A stretch of DNA of 49,087 nucleotides from JAVKSL01 sp039583695 (GCA_039583695.1 JAVKSL010000012.1:1-49087), one strand, 5' to 3'; shown: positions 30,049 through 39,524, counted from the stretch's first letter. A program made the numbers and translations. The notes: a model not told the origin generated them from the letters alone.

Positions 30049-30942
30049 TCAAGCCGACGTCGAGGACGTGCTTGAGGTTGTGCCAGTCAAGCTTGACGCC
30101 TTGCTATCTATGAGTTGAGAGAAGGCCTGTTGTGCGAAGCCAAAGATGACCGCGTAGGCGTCAACCGCCGCGGAGGACAAGTTCGTCGTCCCGAGCTTGA
30201 GCACGACGATGGCCATAGCGGCCGTCGCGGCCCCGAGTGGAACCTTTACGATGGACTGCGCCGCGAGGGAGTTGTACGGCCCTGAGGGAATTGCCCCCCG
30301 AAAGGCGAACACAATCGACGCCGCGCCGCCGAGCGCGCCGAGGCCAACCGTACGCCCTTGAAAGATCCCCGCCGCCCAAAGACCGCCTACTATTCCACCT
30401 ACGATGACGCTGCCAACATAGAGCATGTTCCTAGCTACGCGAACCCGCTCGTGCTGCGAATCCGACCTCGCGTTATTGGCTGAGACCGCTTCCCTGTAGT
30501 CATCCGCTGTGAGCGCGGGAGGCGTCGCGCTCTGAGCATTTGCGTCGCTGGGGATCAACGACTTGTAACGAGCGGCGAGCTTGTCTAAGGGCAGCAGCAG
30601 CGTCAGCTGCTCCTCGGCAAGATGGAGCCGACGCCACGCCGTCTCAACACTCGTGCCTCGCCACCAGTCGGACAGAGCTCGGTACCAACGGGTCCATGGC
30701 TCGACGTGGGATGCTGCCGCGCGAGCGCATTTCAGCTCATCAACTACTGACTGCGCTGTTGAATCACCTAGCTGATCGCCAAGAGCTTTCAGCTCTGCCT
30801 CGAGACGGTCTGCCCGAACGAGGACTTGAGACCGCCACGCAGCTCGGTCAAACCTCTTGTCTCGCTTGACTTCGCGACGTCGCACTCGGTGTGTATGTGA
30901 GGTCCTTATTGCAGCGACTCGATTCGCGAGCTGGCCGTCCAT
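30049..30942 (-). CDS. Unknown coiled-coil membrane protein
   Basis: A 297-residue protein. Residues 1-150 are charged and helical, probably coiled coil. The C-terminal half has three or four hydrophobic segments (about 168-192 LYVGSVIVGGIVGGLWAAG, 199-215, 228-248, 255-275) and a serine/threonine-rich tail. No family recognised. Cytoplasmic sensing helices plus a membrane domain is a layout seen in membrane-disrupting defence effectors, but that is only analogy. G+C content is lower than in the tra genes. No ribosome site; a TAACAT box six bases upstream suggests a leaderless transcript. Confidence 0.65.
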   Translation of the reverse strand: MDGQLANRVAAIRTSHTHRVRRREVKRDKRFDRAAWRSQVLVRADRLEAELKALGDQLGDSTAQSVVDELKCARAAASHVEPWTRWYRALSDWWRGTSVETAWRRLHLAEEQLTLLLPLDKLAARYKSLIPSDANAQSATPPALTADDYREAVSANNARSDSQHERVRVARNMLYVGSVIVGGIVGGLWAAGIFQGRTVGLGALGGAASIVFAFRGAIPSGPYNSLAAQSIVKVPLGAATAAMAIVVLKLGTTNLSSAAVDAYAVIFGFAQQAFSQLIDSKASSLTGTTSSTSSTSA

Positions 30943-30979
30943 GGCGCCATGTTATCCCTCGTGCTGTCCAGCCCGCCAA
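30943..30979 (-). promoter_or_regulatory. Putative promoter for leaderless transcription of the coiled-coil membrane gene
   Basis: On the minus strand TTGGCG (30979-30974) is followed after 19 bases by TAACAT (30954-30949), and ATG 30942 comes six bases later. Nothing else is seen in 30980-31206. Confidence 0.45.
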
Positions 30980-31206
30980 CACCGCCGCAGGTTGGGCCGC
31001 CGTAACGGCGAGACTAGATGTCGGACGCTGAGGACGCCCACTCCGTAACCCGTTGGGTCCAGCCGTCGGCTGGATGCGTATCGGCGCATCAGGCGCCTCC
31101 CGACATCACCTGCGGAGGAGCGGATGAAGTCGCCGGCCCCCTCGCGCATCCTGACATATACTCATCGCGGGCCCGCTTTTGTCGAAGCTTGCCAGCATCC
31201 CTAGCT

Positions 31207-31590
31207 TTACCCCTGCAACGCCTCCTGAAGCGGAGTCGGGTCGTAGTAGACGTCCATAGCCTGGACTGTGCCGGCGGGTCCGACAATCCAGCTATCGATG
31301 CCCTCACAGCGAACTGTTCGCCCTGCCTTGGTTGTCGCCTCGCAGGACCACCGCGCTGCCACGCCATGCTCGGTGGGAAACATCTCTTTGAAATCAATAT
31401 GGAACGCGCTGAGAACTGACTTGACCTGCTCCAGGTAGCGGCGGAACCCCTCGCGGTCAGTGGGCTCCATTCCCGGATAGCGGATCACGGCGTTGCTGGC
31501 GAATGCTGCCACGGCGATATCCGCGTCTAGGGCGTTCAGACCGTCCCGATACTGGCATACGGCCTTCTGGACTTCTGCCGGTTGTCCCAT
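31207..31590 (-). CDS. SnoaL/NTF2-like small protein
   Basis: A 127-residue protein of the SnoaL/ketosteroid isomerase-like fold: an N-terminal helix pair with YRDGLNALDADIAVAAFA, then AVIRYPGMEPTDREGFRRYL and a strand-rich C-terminal half ending in DSWIVGPAGTVQAMDVYYD. Such proteins act as cyclases, isomerases or dimerisation modules; the substrate is unknown. ATG 31590 has AGGAGG about eight bases upstream, so the frame open to 31890 is not used. It sits between unrelated cargo genes. Confidence 0.75.
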   Translation of the reverse strand: MGQPAEVQKAVCQYRDGLNALDADIAVAAFASNAVIRYPGMEPTDREGFRRYLEQVKSVLSAFHIDFKEMFPTEHGVAARWSCEATTKAGRTVRCEGIDSWIVGPAGTVQAMDVYYDPTPLQEALQG

Positions 31591-32033
31591 CGGAACACCC
31601 TCCTGACTGCGGGAAGGCGACAATGGCTCCGCACCGGATGCTAGCCGAGCCTGGCTAGCCCCTCCAGGTCGCCAACCTCGCTGATCTCCCGTGAGTTGTG
31701 AGTCCCCCCCTATAGAAATACTCGCGCTTCGACCCAGTCCTCCGCTGTGTGAGAGATCTCGACGATCTGTGCGGCCATGGTGCAGGGGGCCCATCTCCGA
31801 GCCTGCGCTAGAGGGAAGGCCCGGGCTCACCGCCGGGGATGCCAGGGCAGTTCGGCGTTGCCCTCCAGCGGCAGCCAAGAACGTGCGCAACAGAGTATCG
31901 CCGTTTCAGCCGGACCCGAGGCGTCAGATCGGCACTTCTAGGCTACCGTGGCCAGCCACGCAGGGACCGTTGACATTTCGCTTCTTAATTCGCCAAAGCG
32001 AGCGCGAGACAAGAAGCTCCGGTGATCAGATGG
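31591..32033. other. Non-coding stretch between cargo genes
   Basis: Apart from the ribosome site of the SnoaL-like gene I see no gene, repeat or stable hairpin here. Confidence 0.4.
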
Positions 32034-32714
32034 TCAGCTGAGGCGTTCTGGCGTCTGATACTCATACGGGCCGGAGAATCCGAACTGGTGGAAGTACTGC
32101 AACGGGTCAACCGGAAGCTGGTCAAGGTCGCCCGTCGCTCGTCTTATCCAGTGGGTCCCGGCCCGATCGGTAAATGCGATCTCGGCCCCGGCCCTCCCCG
32201 CCAAGATGCTCGTCCAGTGTGTTCCGGGGATCCAGGCTCGTGAGTTTCCTGGGGGCAGGATGCTCAGGGTCGTCGTCGGCACAGCTTGATACTCGTTGTC
32301 GCCGAGCCGTAGCTTCAGCATGTCCTCCGTCGTCCTCGGGGCGGCACCCTGAATGAATACGATGCCAACCACCGCGTTGTAGGCTGGCTCCGACGAGCCG
32401 TTGAAGCAGTCGATCGCCGAACGTCCTCCGAGAGGCTGAGTCTCTTCGGCTGACTCCGTAGGCCCGGGCATAGCCGAGATCAGTCGCGCCTGCGCCCTGT
32501 GCCGCTCTTCCCGATCCTGTGCCTCGGCTTGGTGCCGGCGGTGCCGCTCGGTGTTGATCTGGATGAGAGCGGCCCCAAAGGCCGCAACTGTGCCGACGGA
32601 GGCGATCCACGTCGGCACGTCGCCGTAGTTCAAGGTCATAATCCACTTTGCCACCGGCGCCACCGCCGTAGCCCACTCTTGGCCATGGTTGTCGAGAGTT
32701 GGCAACGCGTCCAT
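32034..32714 (-). CDS. Unknown protein with one membrane helix
   Basis: A 226-residue protein. One hydrophobic helix lies at about 34-52 (VPTWIASVGTVAAFGAALI), followed by a charged helix of the QINTERHRRHQAEAQ type and a beta-rich C-terminal domain. This 'short anchor, charged coil, soluble domain' plan is common in actinobacterial orphan genes. ATG 32714 is the longest start; ATG at MTLNYGD (near residue 26) is a good alternative. Function unknown. Confidence 0.62.
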   Translation of the reverse strand: MDALPTLDNHGQEWATAVAPVAKWIMTLNYGDVPTWIASVGTVAAFGAALIQINTERHRRHQAEAQDREERHRAQARLISAMPGPTESAEETQPLGGRSAIDCFNGSSEPAYNAVVGIVFIQGAAPRTTEDMLKLRLGDNEYQAVPTTTLSILPPGNSRAWIPGTHWTSILAGRAGAEIAFTDRAGTHWIRRATGDLDQLPVDPLQYFHQFGFSGPYEYQTPERLS

Positions 32715-32775
32715 GGAGCGCCTTGCTCTGTTTCACTGCGGTTTGTACCGCTGCAACGTTGACGGCGTCCTGGCA

Positions 32776-33450
32776 TCAACCTTTCTGCTCCGACCTCGGC
32801 GACTCCAGATTGTGGAGACGTACCCGCTCGGGCAGCTCGGCGAGGGTGGTGAGATCGAACATGCAGCGCGTCTCCACCACCGGATCATGGAGCAGGTACC
32901 CCCACGGGCCCCGGCGAATGAGTGCGGTTGCGAAGTCGGCGCGTTGGGCGGGCTCAATGTCGTTGTCGAGTCGGTCCCCGACGTAGAGAACCTCGTTCGG
33001 TGCAGCGTCAGCTTCGGCGGCCATGCGCTCGAAGAACTTTGCCGAGGGCTTCTCGACGCCCCAGCCCTCCGAGGTCCCGATGACGTGCACCGGCAGGTCG
33101 AGGGAGCGCAAGATCGTCTCTGCCCGTGCGGTCTGGTTGCCGGCCAAACCGACCCTGAGCCCAGCGGCGCAGAGAGCGGCCAGGCAAGGCCGGGCGTCGG
33201 GGTACAGGTCGCCCTCACCGAAGCTCTCGGGCTTGCCGGCGTGCGTGCGCCGGCGGCGCTCGGTGGCCAGGTCGAACCCTGGGCGGAAGTGCTCGAAGGT
33301 CTCGCGGTAGTCACCGCCCGAAGCGATCACTGCCCCGAATACAGCGGAGAACGTGTGACGTGGCACGCCAAGCCAGTCGGCCCACGTGCCGTACTCACGG
33401 GACTCGTCCACGATCGTCTCTCCGACGTCGAAGAACACCGATCTGATCAC
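32776..33450 (-). CDS. HAD-family hydrolase
   Basis: A 224-residue haloacid dehalogenase-like hydrolase. Motif I is FFDVGETIVD near residue 6, with the nucleophilic aspartate first; the usual second acidic residue is replaced as in several HAD subgroups. Motif II is GLAGNQT, the lysine is in VEKPSAKFF, and motif IV is YVGDRLDNDI. GTG 33450 has GGGAGCGG just upstream and precedes motif I closely, so the frame open to 33528 is not used. A small phosphate ester is the likely substrate but it cannot be named. Confidence 0.85.
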   Translation of the reverse strand: MIRSVFFDVGETIVDESREYGTWADWLGVPRHTFSAVFGAVIASGGDYRETFEHFRPGFDLATERRRRTHAGKPESFGEGDLYPDARPCLAALCAAGLRVGLAGNQTARAETILRSLDLPVHVIGTSEGWGVEKPSAKFFERMAAEADAAPNEVLYVGDRLDNDIEPAQRADFATALIRRGPWGYLLHDPVVETRCMFDLTTLAELPERVRLHNLESPRSEQKG

Positions 33451-33588
33451 TTCCGCTCCCGCGTCACCGGCATGACCCGGCAACCTTACAGGGTGGACGT
33501 GGCGAGGCATGGTCTGGTGGCTGCCCATCAGAACGTCGCCACTTCGTGACGTTGGTGGACTCGGCGAAGCCGCCGGCGGCGCACGGGC

Positions 33589-34014
33589 TCACGGTGTCGG
33601 TTCCAGATGCGAAAGCCGGGACGGCGACGCCCTCTTCGGCGCAGAGGCTCCGCACCTCCCTTTCCCGTCCTCGCACCCGCGCCGTAAGGCGGTCACCAAT
33701 GGCAGCCCGAACCGTCCATAGGGAGTTGCCTCGAACCCGAAGCCCTCCAGGATTGCCCAGAGTGCCTCTGTCATGGTGTCCTGCACTGTGCGGTACGTGT
33801 GCCACCGAGCGCCTTCAGGCCCACCGCCGGCGAGCGTCTGGGCACAGGTCCAGCTGACGATCACGCCGGGTGGGTACTGGCCTTCCCTGACGTGGTTGAT
33901 GCTCATGCAGCAGCCACCGAGGTCGCGGTCCTCCCCGATGCAGTCATGTAGCGGGACACCGGCTTCCACCAGTGCGCTACCCACGGCGTCGCGCAGTGCG
34001 AACAGGTCCCTCAT
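33589..34014 (-). CDS. Unknown protein coupled to an ICE accessory gene
   Basis: A 141-residue protein with two cysteine-containing patches (LHDCIGEDRDLGGCC, SWTCAQ) and a compact middle domain (EALWAILEGFGFEAT). No family recognised. The ATG overlaps the stop of the upstream 88-residue gene (34011-34014). It lies in the accessory block facing the relaxase gene. Its basic C-terminal tail may be disordered. Confidence 0.6.
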   Translation of the reverse strand: MRDLFALRDAVGSALVEAGVPLHDCIGEDRDLGGCCMSINHVREGQYPPGVIVSWTCAQTLAGGGPEGARWHTYRTVQDTMTEALWAILEGFGFEATPYGRFGLPLVTALRRGCEDGKGRCGASAPKRASPSRLSHLEPTP

Positions 34015-34277
34015 CGCCCGGCCGCCCTCACCTTTGCCCTCAGCTCACCAGGAGTCAGGCCGAGCAGGACGGCGGCCCGCTCCGCCCCCGAGCCGGCGAC
34101 CACCGCCGAGGCGGCTGAAGCCAGTTCACGCTCGGCCTCCGCAAGTGCCTCGCCCGCAGCCGCTACCCGTTCGGTGGCGGCGTAGAACCCCGCAATCGTG
34201 CGGGCCTCGGCCGCCTGCGCCTCGCGGAGCCGGTCACGCACCGCCGGGTCGTTGGGCAGCCTCGTGGTCGCACCCAT
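34011..34277 (-). CDS. Small helical ICE accessory protein, 88 residues
   Basis: Almost wholly helical and alanine-rich: PAVRDRLREAQAAEARTI, then a long heptad-type helix, ending in LLGLTPGELRAKVRAA, which resembles a recognition-type helix pair. It has a strong ribosome site (GGAGGAGGGAG) before ATG 34277. Its location beside the relaxase suggests a relaxosome accessory or regulator, by position only. Confidence 0.65.
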   Translation of the reverse strand: MGATTRLPNDPAVRDRLREAQAAEARTIAGFYAATERVAAAGEALAEAERELASAASAVVAGSGAERAAVLLGLTPGELRAKVRAAGR

Positions 34278-34397
34278 GGTGATCTCCCTCCTCCTAGGGC
34301 GCCGACCCCGTGTCGGGCCCTACTGGCCGCCCCCCACGGTCTGGATCTGGATGCCGTCGAGCCGAAGCTGGCACGAACCGTCCCCGTGCGTGGCGTC

Positions 34398-34907
34398 TCA
34401 CGGAGGAATTGAGCCGCCTCTGCCGACCATCCGCGGCCGGTAGCGATCCGCGCCTTGATCCGCCGACGCCATGCGGCGCAGTTCGGTGGCCGTGCGTCCC
34501 GTCACCCGTGGAGCCCAGGGGAGCTGACTGACCAGGCGTCTCGTGGCAAGTGCGAGTGCTGCAGCGCCGGTCTGGACGCGCTCGTCGTGCGAAGCCAGAG
34601 CGTCGCGCGCCTCCTCCTGTGCCTGTGCCAGCGCCGGGCCCACCCGGTGCAGTTGACTTACCCGCTGGCGGGCGGCGGGATCGCTCGGTAGCACCCGCCG
34701 TTCAGACGCCCGCCGGGCGAGCGTCTCCTGTCGCCGGGTCATGCCGGTGATGCGCTGCCGCCGTTGGCGGATCAGCGCGGTCATCCGCTCACGTCGCTGT
34801 CCAGCCGCATCGAGCGCACCAACAGCGTCCAGCCATTCCGTCACAACCGCACGGTCCTTCTCCCACATCTGCTCCACCCGCTCCATCCAGCCCTCACCCA
34901 TCCTCAT
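34398..34907 (-). CDS. Coiled-coil ICE accessory protein
   Basis: A 169-residue basic protein dominated by long charged helices (QRRERMTALIRQRRQRI, QAQEEARDALASHDER). It starts at or just after ATG 34907; an internal ATG at MERVEQMW is also possible. It is transcribed divergently from the relaxase gene, the usual position of MobF-system accessory DNA-binding proteins. No family recognised. Confidence 0.6.
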   Translation of the reverse strand: MRMGEGWMERVEQMWEKDRAVVTEWLDAVGALDAAGQRRERMTALIRQRRQRITGMTRRQETLARRASERRVLPSDPAARQRVSQLHRVGPALAQAQEEARDALASHDERVQTGAAALALATRRLVSQLPWAPRVTGRTATELRRMASADQGADRYRPRMVGRGGSIPP

Positions 34908-35047
34908 GCCACCACCGACGCTGCCTCCAGACCGTCCCTCACCTGCTACTGCCTCGTGCCCCGTTCGCCAGGCTCTCCAACTGCTTCACACGTCTGGCAT
35001 TGATTCGGGCGGCCTCCACCGGATCCAGACAAGCGATGCCCCACGGT
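34908..35047. promoter_or_regulatory. Divergent region upstream of the relaxase, possible oriT
   Basis: A 140-base gap between the accessory operon and the relaxase gene. It contains an inverted repeat with arms gtctgg (34992-34997) and ccagac (35025-35030) around a 27-base loop. In MobF systems oriT usually lies close to the relaxase and accessory genes, so this gap is the best candidate. No known nic consensus was recognised. Confidence 0.3.
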
Positions 35048-38000
35048 GTGACCGTGTCCATCCGCCGTCTGTCTCTGGGCAGCGGTTACCGCTACCTCAT
35101 GGAGTCTGTTGCCGCCGGTGACGGAGCGGCATCCCAGTCGTCCTCGCTGACCCGCTACTACGCCGAGTTGGGTACCCCGCCGGGTCGATTCCTCGGCGCC
35201 GGGCTGGCCGGCCTGGACGGTGGAAGAGGTGTCGCCGCGGGAACTGTTGTGGGCGAGGAGCACCTGTTCAACCTGCTGGGGCTGTGCGCGGACCCGGTTA
35301 CGGGCGAGCCGCTCGGCAGGGCTCCGAACACCCAGCCCAAGTCGCTCCGCCAGCGCATCGCCGGCCGGGTGGCGGAGCTGCCGGGGTCTCTCACCGAGTC
35401 CGAACGCGCAGCACGGGTGGCCAGGATCGAAGCCTCAGAGCGTGAGAGGGAACGGCGGCTGACCCGCCCGGTGGCCGGTTTCGATCTGACTTTCTCAGTA
35501 CCCAAAAGCATCAGCTCCGCATGGGCGCTGGCCGACGAGGGCACCAAGGCGGTCATCTACGAGGCGCACTGCGAGGCCATCCGGCGAGCAATCGCATACG
35601 CGGAAACCGAGGTCTTCCATTCGCGCTCCGGCACGAACGGAGTGGTGCAGGAGGACATCGTCGGGGCGGTCGCAGCCGCTTTTGACCACTGGGACTCGCG
35701 GGCCGGGGACCCCCAGCTCCATACCCATGTGGTGGTGGCAAACCGGGCGCAGTCGACCTCGGACGGCCGGTGGCGCACGATCGACTCACGTGGGCTGTTC
35801 AAGTCAGTGGTGGCTCTTTCAGAGCTTCATCAGGGCGTGCTGCAGGACCTGTTGGCCGAGGCGCTCGGCTGGGGATTCGACCCGCGGGCACGCAAGCATT
35901 CGGCCGTCCCCAGGTTCGAGGTGACCGGGGTCCCCGACGCCCTGATGACCGAGTTCTCCCAGCGCTCGGCGGCGATAGAGGTGGCGAAGGAGGCACTCGT
36001 CCAGACCTTCCGCCAGACCCACGGCCGCTCTCCGAGCCTGGTGGAAGTGATCCGGTTGCGTCAGCGGGCCACCATCGAGACCCGCCCGGCGAAGGAGCAC
36101 CGGGCCCTGGCCGAGATGACAATCGCTTGGCGCGAGCGTGGCGCCGCCTTCGTGGGAGCCGATGCATCTGCCTGGGTCGGCACCCTGCGCGACCGGAACG
36201 ACCTGCCGGCGTTGCGCAGCTCCGATTTGGGTGACCCGATCCTTGCCGACCTCGCCCGGGCGGCGAGCGAGGTGGTCGCCGAGCGCCGGGCGACATTCAC
36301 CCAGGCCAATCTGCTCGCCGAGGTCCACCGGCAGCTACACGGGGTGCGTTTTGCCTCACCGGACGAGCGGATCGCGGTTGCACAGCGCGCTGCCGAGTTG
36401 GCGGAAGCGGCCGCCATCGAGCTCTCTGTGCCGGAGTTGCACCACGTGCCGGTGCGGTTCCGCCGGGCAGACGGCAGCTCGAGATTCCGGGGGAAGGGCT
36501 TCGAGCTCTACACGACTCCGGCCTTGCTCGAAGCCGAGGCTCGCCTGCTCGATGCCGGTCGCCAGACAAGCGGTCCGCGGGTCGCGCCAGGCGTGGTGGC
36601 CGAGGCATGTGAGGCGAACCTGGTGGGACGGGATTACCGTTTGTCCGCCGAGCAAACCTTGGCGGTGGAGGCGATCGTCACGTCGGGGAGGGTCCTCGAT
36701 GTGCTGGTGGGACCGGCCGGCACCGGCAAGACGACCACGATGGCAGGGCTCAGACAGGCGTGGGAGGCCGTCCATGGCGCCGGGTCACTGGTAGGCCTGG
36801 CCCCGTCGGCTGCGGCGAGCGAGGTGCTGGGCGCCGAGTTGGGAATCGAGGCCGAGAACACCGCCAAGTGGCTGAGTGAGGCACGCCGAAAGGCCGAGCG
36901 CCTTGCCAACATCGCCCGGCTCCAGGGTGTGCTCAGGGGCCGCCGGTCTTCATCCGCGACAACCGAGCGGGCACATCGGCGATTGGCCGAGCTGAGGACA
37001 GAGGTGGAGCGCTGGCAGCTGCGGGCTGGCCAGCTGATGGTCGTGGACGAAGCCAGTCTGGCCGGGACCTTCGCCCTGGACGAGCTGGTCCACCACGCCC
37101 AGGACGCCGGAGCCAAGGTGTTGTTGGTGGGTGATTGGGCACAGCTGTCGGCGGTGGAAGCGGGAGGGGCGTTCGACATGTTGGTGGCCGACCGGGCCGA
37201 TCTGGTTCCTGAGCTGAGCGACGTGCGCCGGTTCAAGGAGGGTTGGGAGAAGCGCGCGAGCGTCGAGCTGCGAATAGGCGATGAGAGCGCCGTCGACGCC
37301 TATGAGGCTCATGGTCGTCTCGTCGAGGGCGAGCGTGAAGATCTCCTCGACAGCTTGTATCAAGCCTGGAGCACCGACGTGGCGCGGGGCTGTTCCAGTC
37401 TGATGATCGCGGGGGACCTGGGGACGGTATCAGCGTTGAACGAACGGGCGAGGACCGAGCGCGTGGCCGTCGGTGAGGTTCAGGGTGACGGCTTGGCAAT
37501 CGCCGATGGGGCTGTGGCCGGAGTGGGGGACCGGGTGGTGACCCGCCAGAACGACCGCTGGCTCAGCATCGGGCGCAGTTGGGTGAAGAATGGTGACCAG
37601 TGGGTGGTGGCCGCCACGCACAATGACGGGTCGATGACCATTCGCCGGGCGCAGGGCTCTGGCCAGGTGGTCCTGCCCGCCTCCTATGTGCGCGAGCACG
37701 TCGAGCTTGGTTATGCCTCGACCGCGCATCGGGCCCAGGGGGCGACGGTCGACACCGCGCATGCGATGATCTCGCCGACCACCACCCGGCAGGTCCTCTA
37801 CGTGTCCGCCACCAGGGGTCGCTGGTCCAACCGGCTCTATGTCGACACCGCCTATGACCCGGACCCCGACACCTCCCACGGACCAGCGCAGTTGACCAGC
37901 GCCAAAGCGGTGCTCGCCGGAGTGCTCGGAAACATCGGCGCAGAGCGTTCGGCGACGGCGACGATCCGTGTCGCCCAGGAGGACGCCGAGAGCATGGCCA

Positions 38001-38716
38001 TACTGCACGCCGAGTACCAGAGCATCGCGAAGATTGCCCAGGCTGAGCGTTGGGACAGCCTGTTGGCGGCCTGTGGGCTTGGTGCCGAGCAACTCGCAGA
38101 GGTCCGGGGTTCCGGCTCGTACGCGGTGCTCCAGATCGCTCTCCGAGACGCCGAGGCCCGCGGGCTCGATGTGGATGCGACCCTTCCGGCCTTGGTCGCC
38201 GGCCGCCGGATCAGAGACACCGAGGATTCGGCGAAGGTCCTTCACGCCCGCGTGGACGCGTGGCTGGCCGTCGCTCCGCCGGAGCGTCAGCCCTCCGCTG
38301 GGAGGCTGATCGCTGGGATCATTCCCGCTGCGCTCGGGATCACGGACCCCGACATGGGCCGGGCTCTCGACGAGCGGGCCGCAGCGATGGAATCCCGGGC
38401 AAGGACTGTTGCCGAGCAGGCTGTCGAGGCCGACCGGGCCTGGGTGCGCAGCCTGGGGCCGGTCCCGACGGACCCGGCACGACGAGCGGCCTGGTTGGCG
38501 CAGGTCTCCACCGTGGCCGCCTACCGCGACCATTGGAAGGTCAAGGGCGCGGAGCCGGTGGGGGCGTCGGAGGGGATAAGCATCGAACGCGTATGGCAGG
38601 CAAAGCGGGCGGTTAGGGCGGCTGAGCGTGCCCAGTACCTGGCCGGCCGAACGGCTTCGGATGTAGCCACCGCAGCATCAGAGACAGTCAGTATCGAGAC
38701 AGGAGTGGAGTTGTGA
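35048..38716 (+). CDS. traA: MobF-family conjugative relaxase-helicase (TraA/TrwC-like)
   Basis: A 1222-residue protein that would nick oriT, stay covalently attached to the strand and unwind it for transfer. The N-terminal relaxase domain has candidate catalytic tyrosines in SLTRYYAELGTPPGRF (Y37, Y38) and the metal-binding triad in FDHWD (near 212) and LHTHVVV (near 223-225). The C-terminal part is a RecD-like superfamily 1 helicase: P-loop VGPAGTGKTTT near 555, Walker B VVDEAS near 663, and STAHRAQGATVD near 890. GTG 35048 gives the family's usual start (TVSIRRLSLGSGYRYLM); the frame is open to 35000 and ATG 35036 is an alternative. The stop overlaps the next gene (GTGA). Confidence 0.93.
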   Translation: MTVSIRRLSLGSGYRYLMESVAAGDGAASQSSSLTRYYAELGTPPGRFLGAGLAGLDGGRGVAAGTVVGEEHLFNLLGLCADPVTGEPLGRAPNTQPKSLRQRIAGRVAELPGSLTESERAARVARIEASERERERRLTRPVAGFDLTFSVPKSISSAWALADEGTKAVIYEAHCEAIRRAIAYAETEVFHSRSGTNGVVQEDIVGAVAAAFDHWDSRAGDPQLHTHVVVANRAQSTSDGRWRTIDSRGLFKSVVALSELHQGVLQDLLAEALGWGFDPRARKHSAVPRFEVTGVPDALMTEFSQRSAAIEVAKEALVQTFRQTHGRSPSLVEVIRLRQRATIETRPAKEHRALAEMTIAWRERGAAFVGADASAWVGTLRDRNDLPALRSSDLGDPILADLARAASEVVAERRATFTQANLLAEVHRQLHGVRFASPDERIAVAQRAAELAEAAAIELSVPELHHVPVRFRRADGSSRFRGKGFELYTTPALLEAEARLLDAGRQTSGPRVAPGVVAEACEANLVGRDYRLSAEQTLAVEAIVTSGRVLDVLVGPAGTGKTTTMAGLRQAWEAVHGAGSLVGLAPSAAASEVLGAELGIEAENTAKWLSEARRKAERLANIARLQGVLRGRRSSSATTERAHRRLAELRTEVERWQLRAGQLMVVDEASLAGTFALDELVHHAQDAGAKVLLVGDWAQLSAVEAGGAFDMLVADRADLVPELSDVRRFKEGWEKRASVELRIGDESAVDAYEAHGRLVEGEREDLLDSLYQAWSTDVARGCSSLMIAGDLGTVSALNERARTERVAVGEVQGDGLAIADGAVAGVGDRVVTRQNDRWLSIGRSWVKNGDQWVVAATHNDGSMTIRRAQGSGQVVLPASYVREHVELGYASTAHRAQGATVDTAHAMISPTTTRQVLYVSATRGRWSNRLYVDTAYDPDPDTSHGPAQLTSAKAVLAGVLGNIGAERSATATIRVAQEDAESMAILHAEYQSIAKIAQAERWDSLLAACGLGAEQLAEVRGSGSYAVLQIALRDAEARGLDVDATLPALVAGRRIRDTEDSAKVLHARVDAWLAVAPPERQPSAGRLIAGIIPAALGITDPDMGRALDERAAAMESRARTVAEQAVEADRAWVRSLGPVPTDPARRAAWLAQVSTVAAYRDHWKVKGAEPVGASEGISIERVWQAKRAVRAAERAQYLAGRTASDVATAASETVSIETGVEL

Positions 38717-39297
38717 GGACAACCAGGAGGAAGATCCGCCAGATGCGGACGTTCGCCGTCGAGGATGCCCGCTCGCTTGCGGTCGAGATCGGCCAGGGCG
38801 CCCTTGCGCACTGGCCCCATGTGGGCGATCTCGGGGTGGTGCTCGACCCCGGTGAGGTGGTCTGGACGCAGGTTGCCGCCCGGTGGCAGAGCGTCACCAT
38901 CAGCCGCTACATCCAGCACCGCGAGACCTTCTTTGGTGGCCTGCGGTCGTGGGAGGTGCAGCAGTCCGGCTGGGCCGACATGGGCGAGGGCACCTGGTGG
39001 CTGACCAACCACAGGATCGTGGGACGTGTGCATCAGGGGGAGCTGCTCGGCTGGCGCTGGGAGAACCTGGTGGGCTGTCTGGTCGACCTGCGCGGCGAGC
39101 GCGTCACCTTCGACGTCAACACGGGCCACCGGTTTGCCCTCACGGGACCCGCCGTACCAGTGGTTGGGGTGGTCGCCGTTGCTCAGCTCCACGGAGTGGC
39201 CGCCCTGCTGACGCATCCCGCCCTCGGTCCGCTCCGAGTCGGTGCGGAAGCCGAGCGACCTTGGTCGACCCCGGCGATGCACCAATTGTTGAGGTAG
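38713..39297 (+). CDS. Unknown protein translationally coupled to the relaxase
   Basis: A 194-residue protein. GTG 38713 overlaps the relaxase stop by four bases. Residues about 50-150 show the strand pattern of a PH/GRAM-like domain: LDPGEVVWTQV, then GTWWLTNHRIVGRV, then WENLVGCLVDLRGERVTFDV. No membrane segment. Tight coupling implies a role in the relaxosome or in relaxase delivery, but no function is established. It ends the plus-strand mobilisation unit. Confidence 0.65.
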   Translation: MRTTRRKIRQMRTFAVEDARSLAVEIGQGALAHWPHVGDLGVVLDPGEVVWTQVAARWQSVTISRYIQHRETFFGGLRSWEVQQSGWADMGEGTWWLTNHRIVGRVHQGELLGWRWENLVGCLVDLRGERVTFDVNTGHRFALTGPAVPVVGVVAVAQLHGVAALLTHPALGPLRVGAEAERPWSTPAMHQLLR

Positions 39298-39524
39298 GCG
39301 TAGCTGAGGCGCCATGATCTCGCGCCATCTGATACCACCCTGCAGGACTCTCGGCAGTCACCGTCCAGACCTGTCAGTGCGAGGATGGCTCACGGATCGG
39401 GTCAGGCGTACCGCACCAGCGATGCCCGAGCACCTTGCCACCGTGCAGCGATGAAGTTTCATAACGTCGGCGGGGAGATCGGTCCGACTATCACTACGAA
39501 GGCCAACGCTCTCGCAAAACGGCA
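39298..39524. other. Decayed stretch before IS debris
   Basis: No gene. Probably mixed transposon and intergenic remains; short frames here have no consistent coding pattern. Confidence 0.35.
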
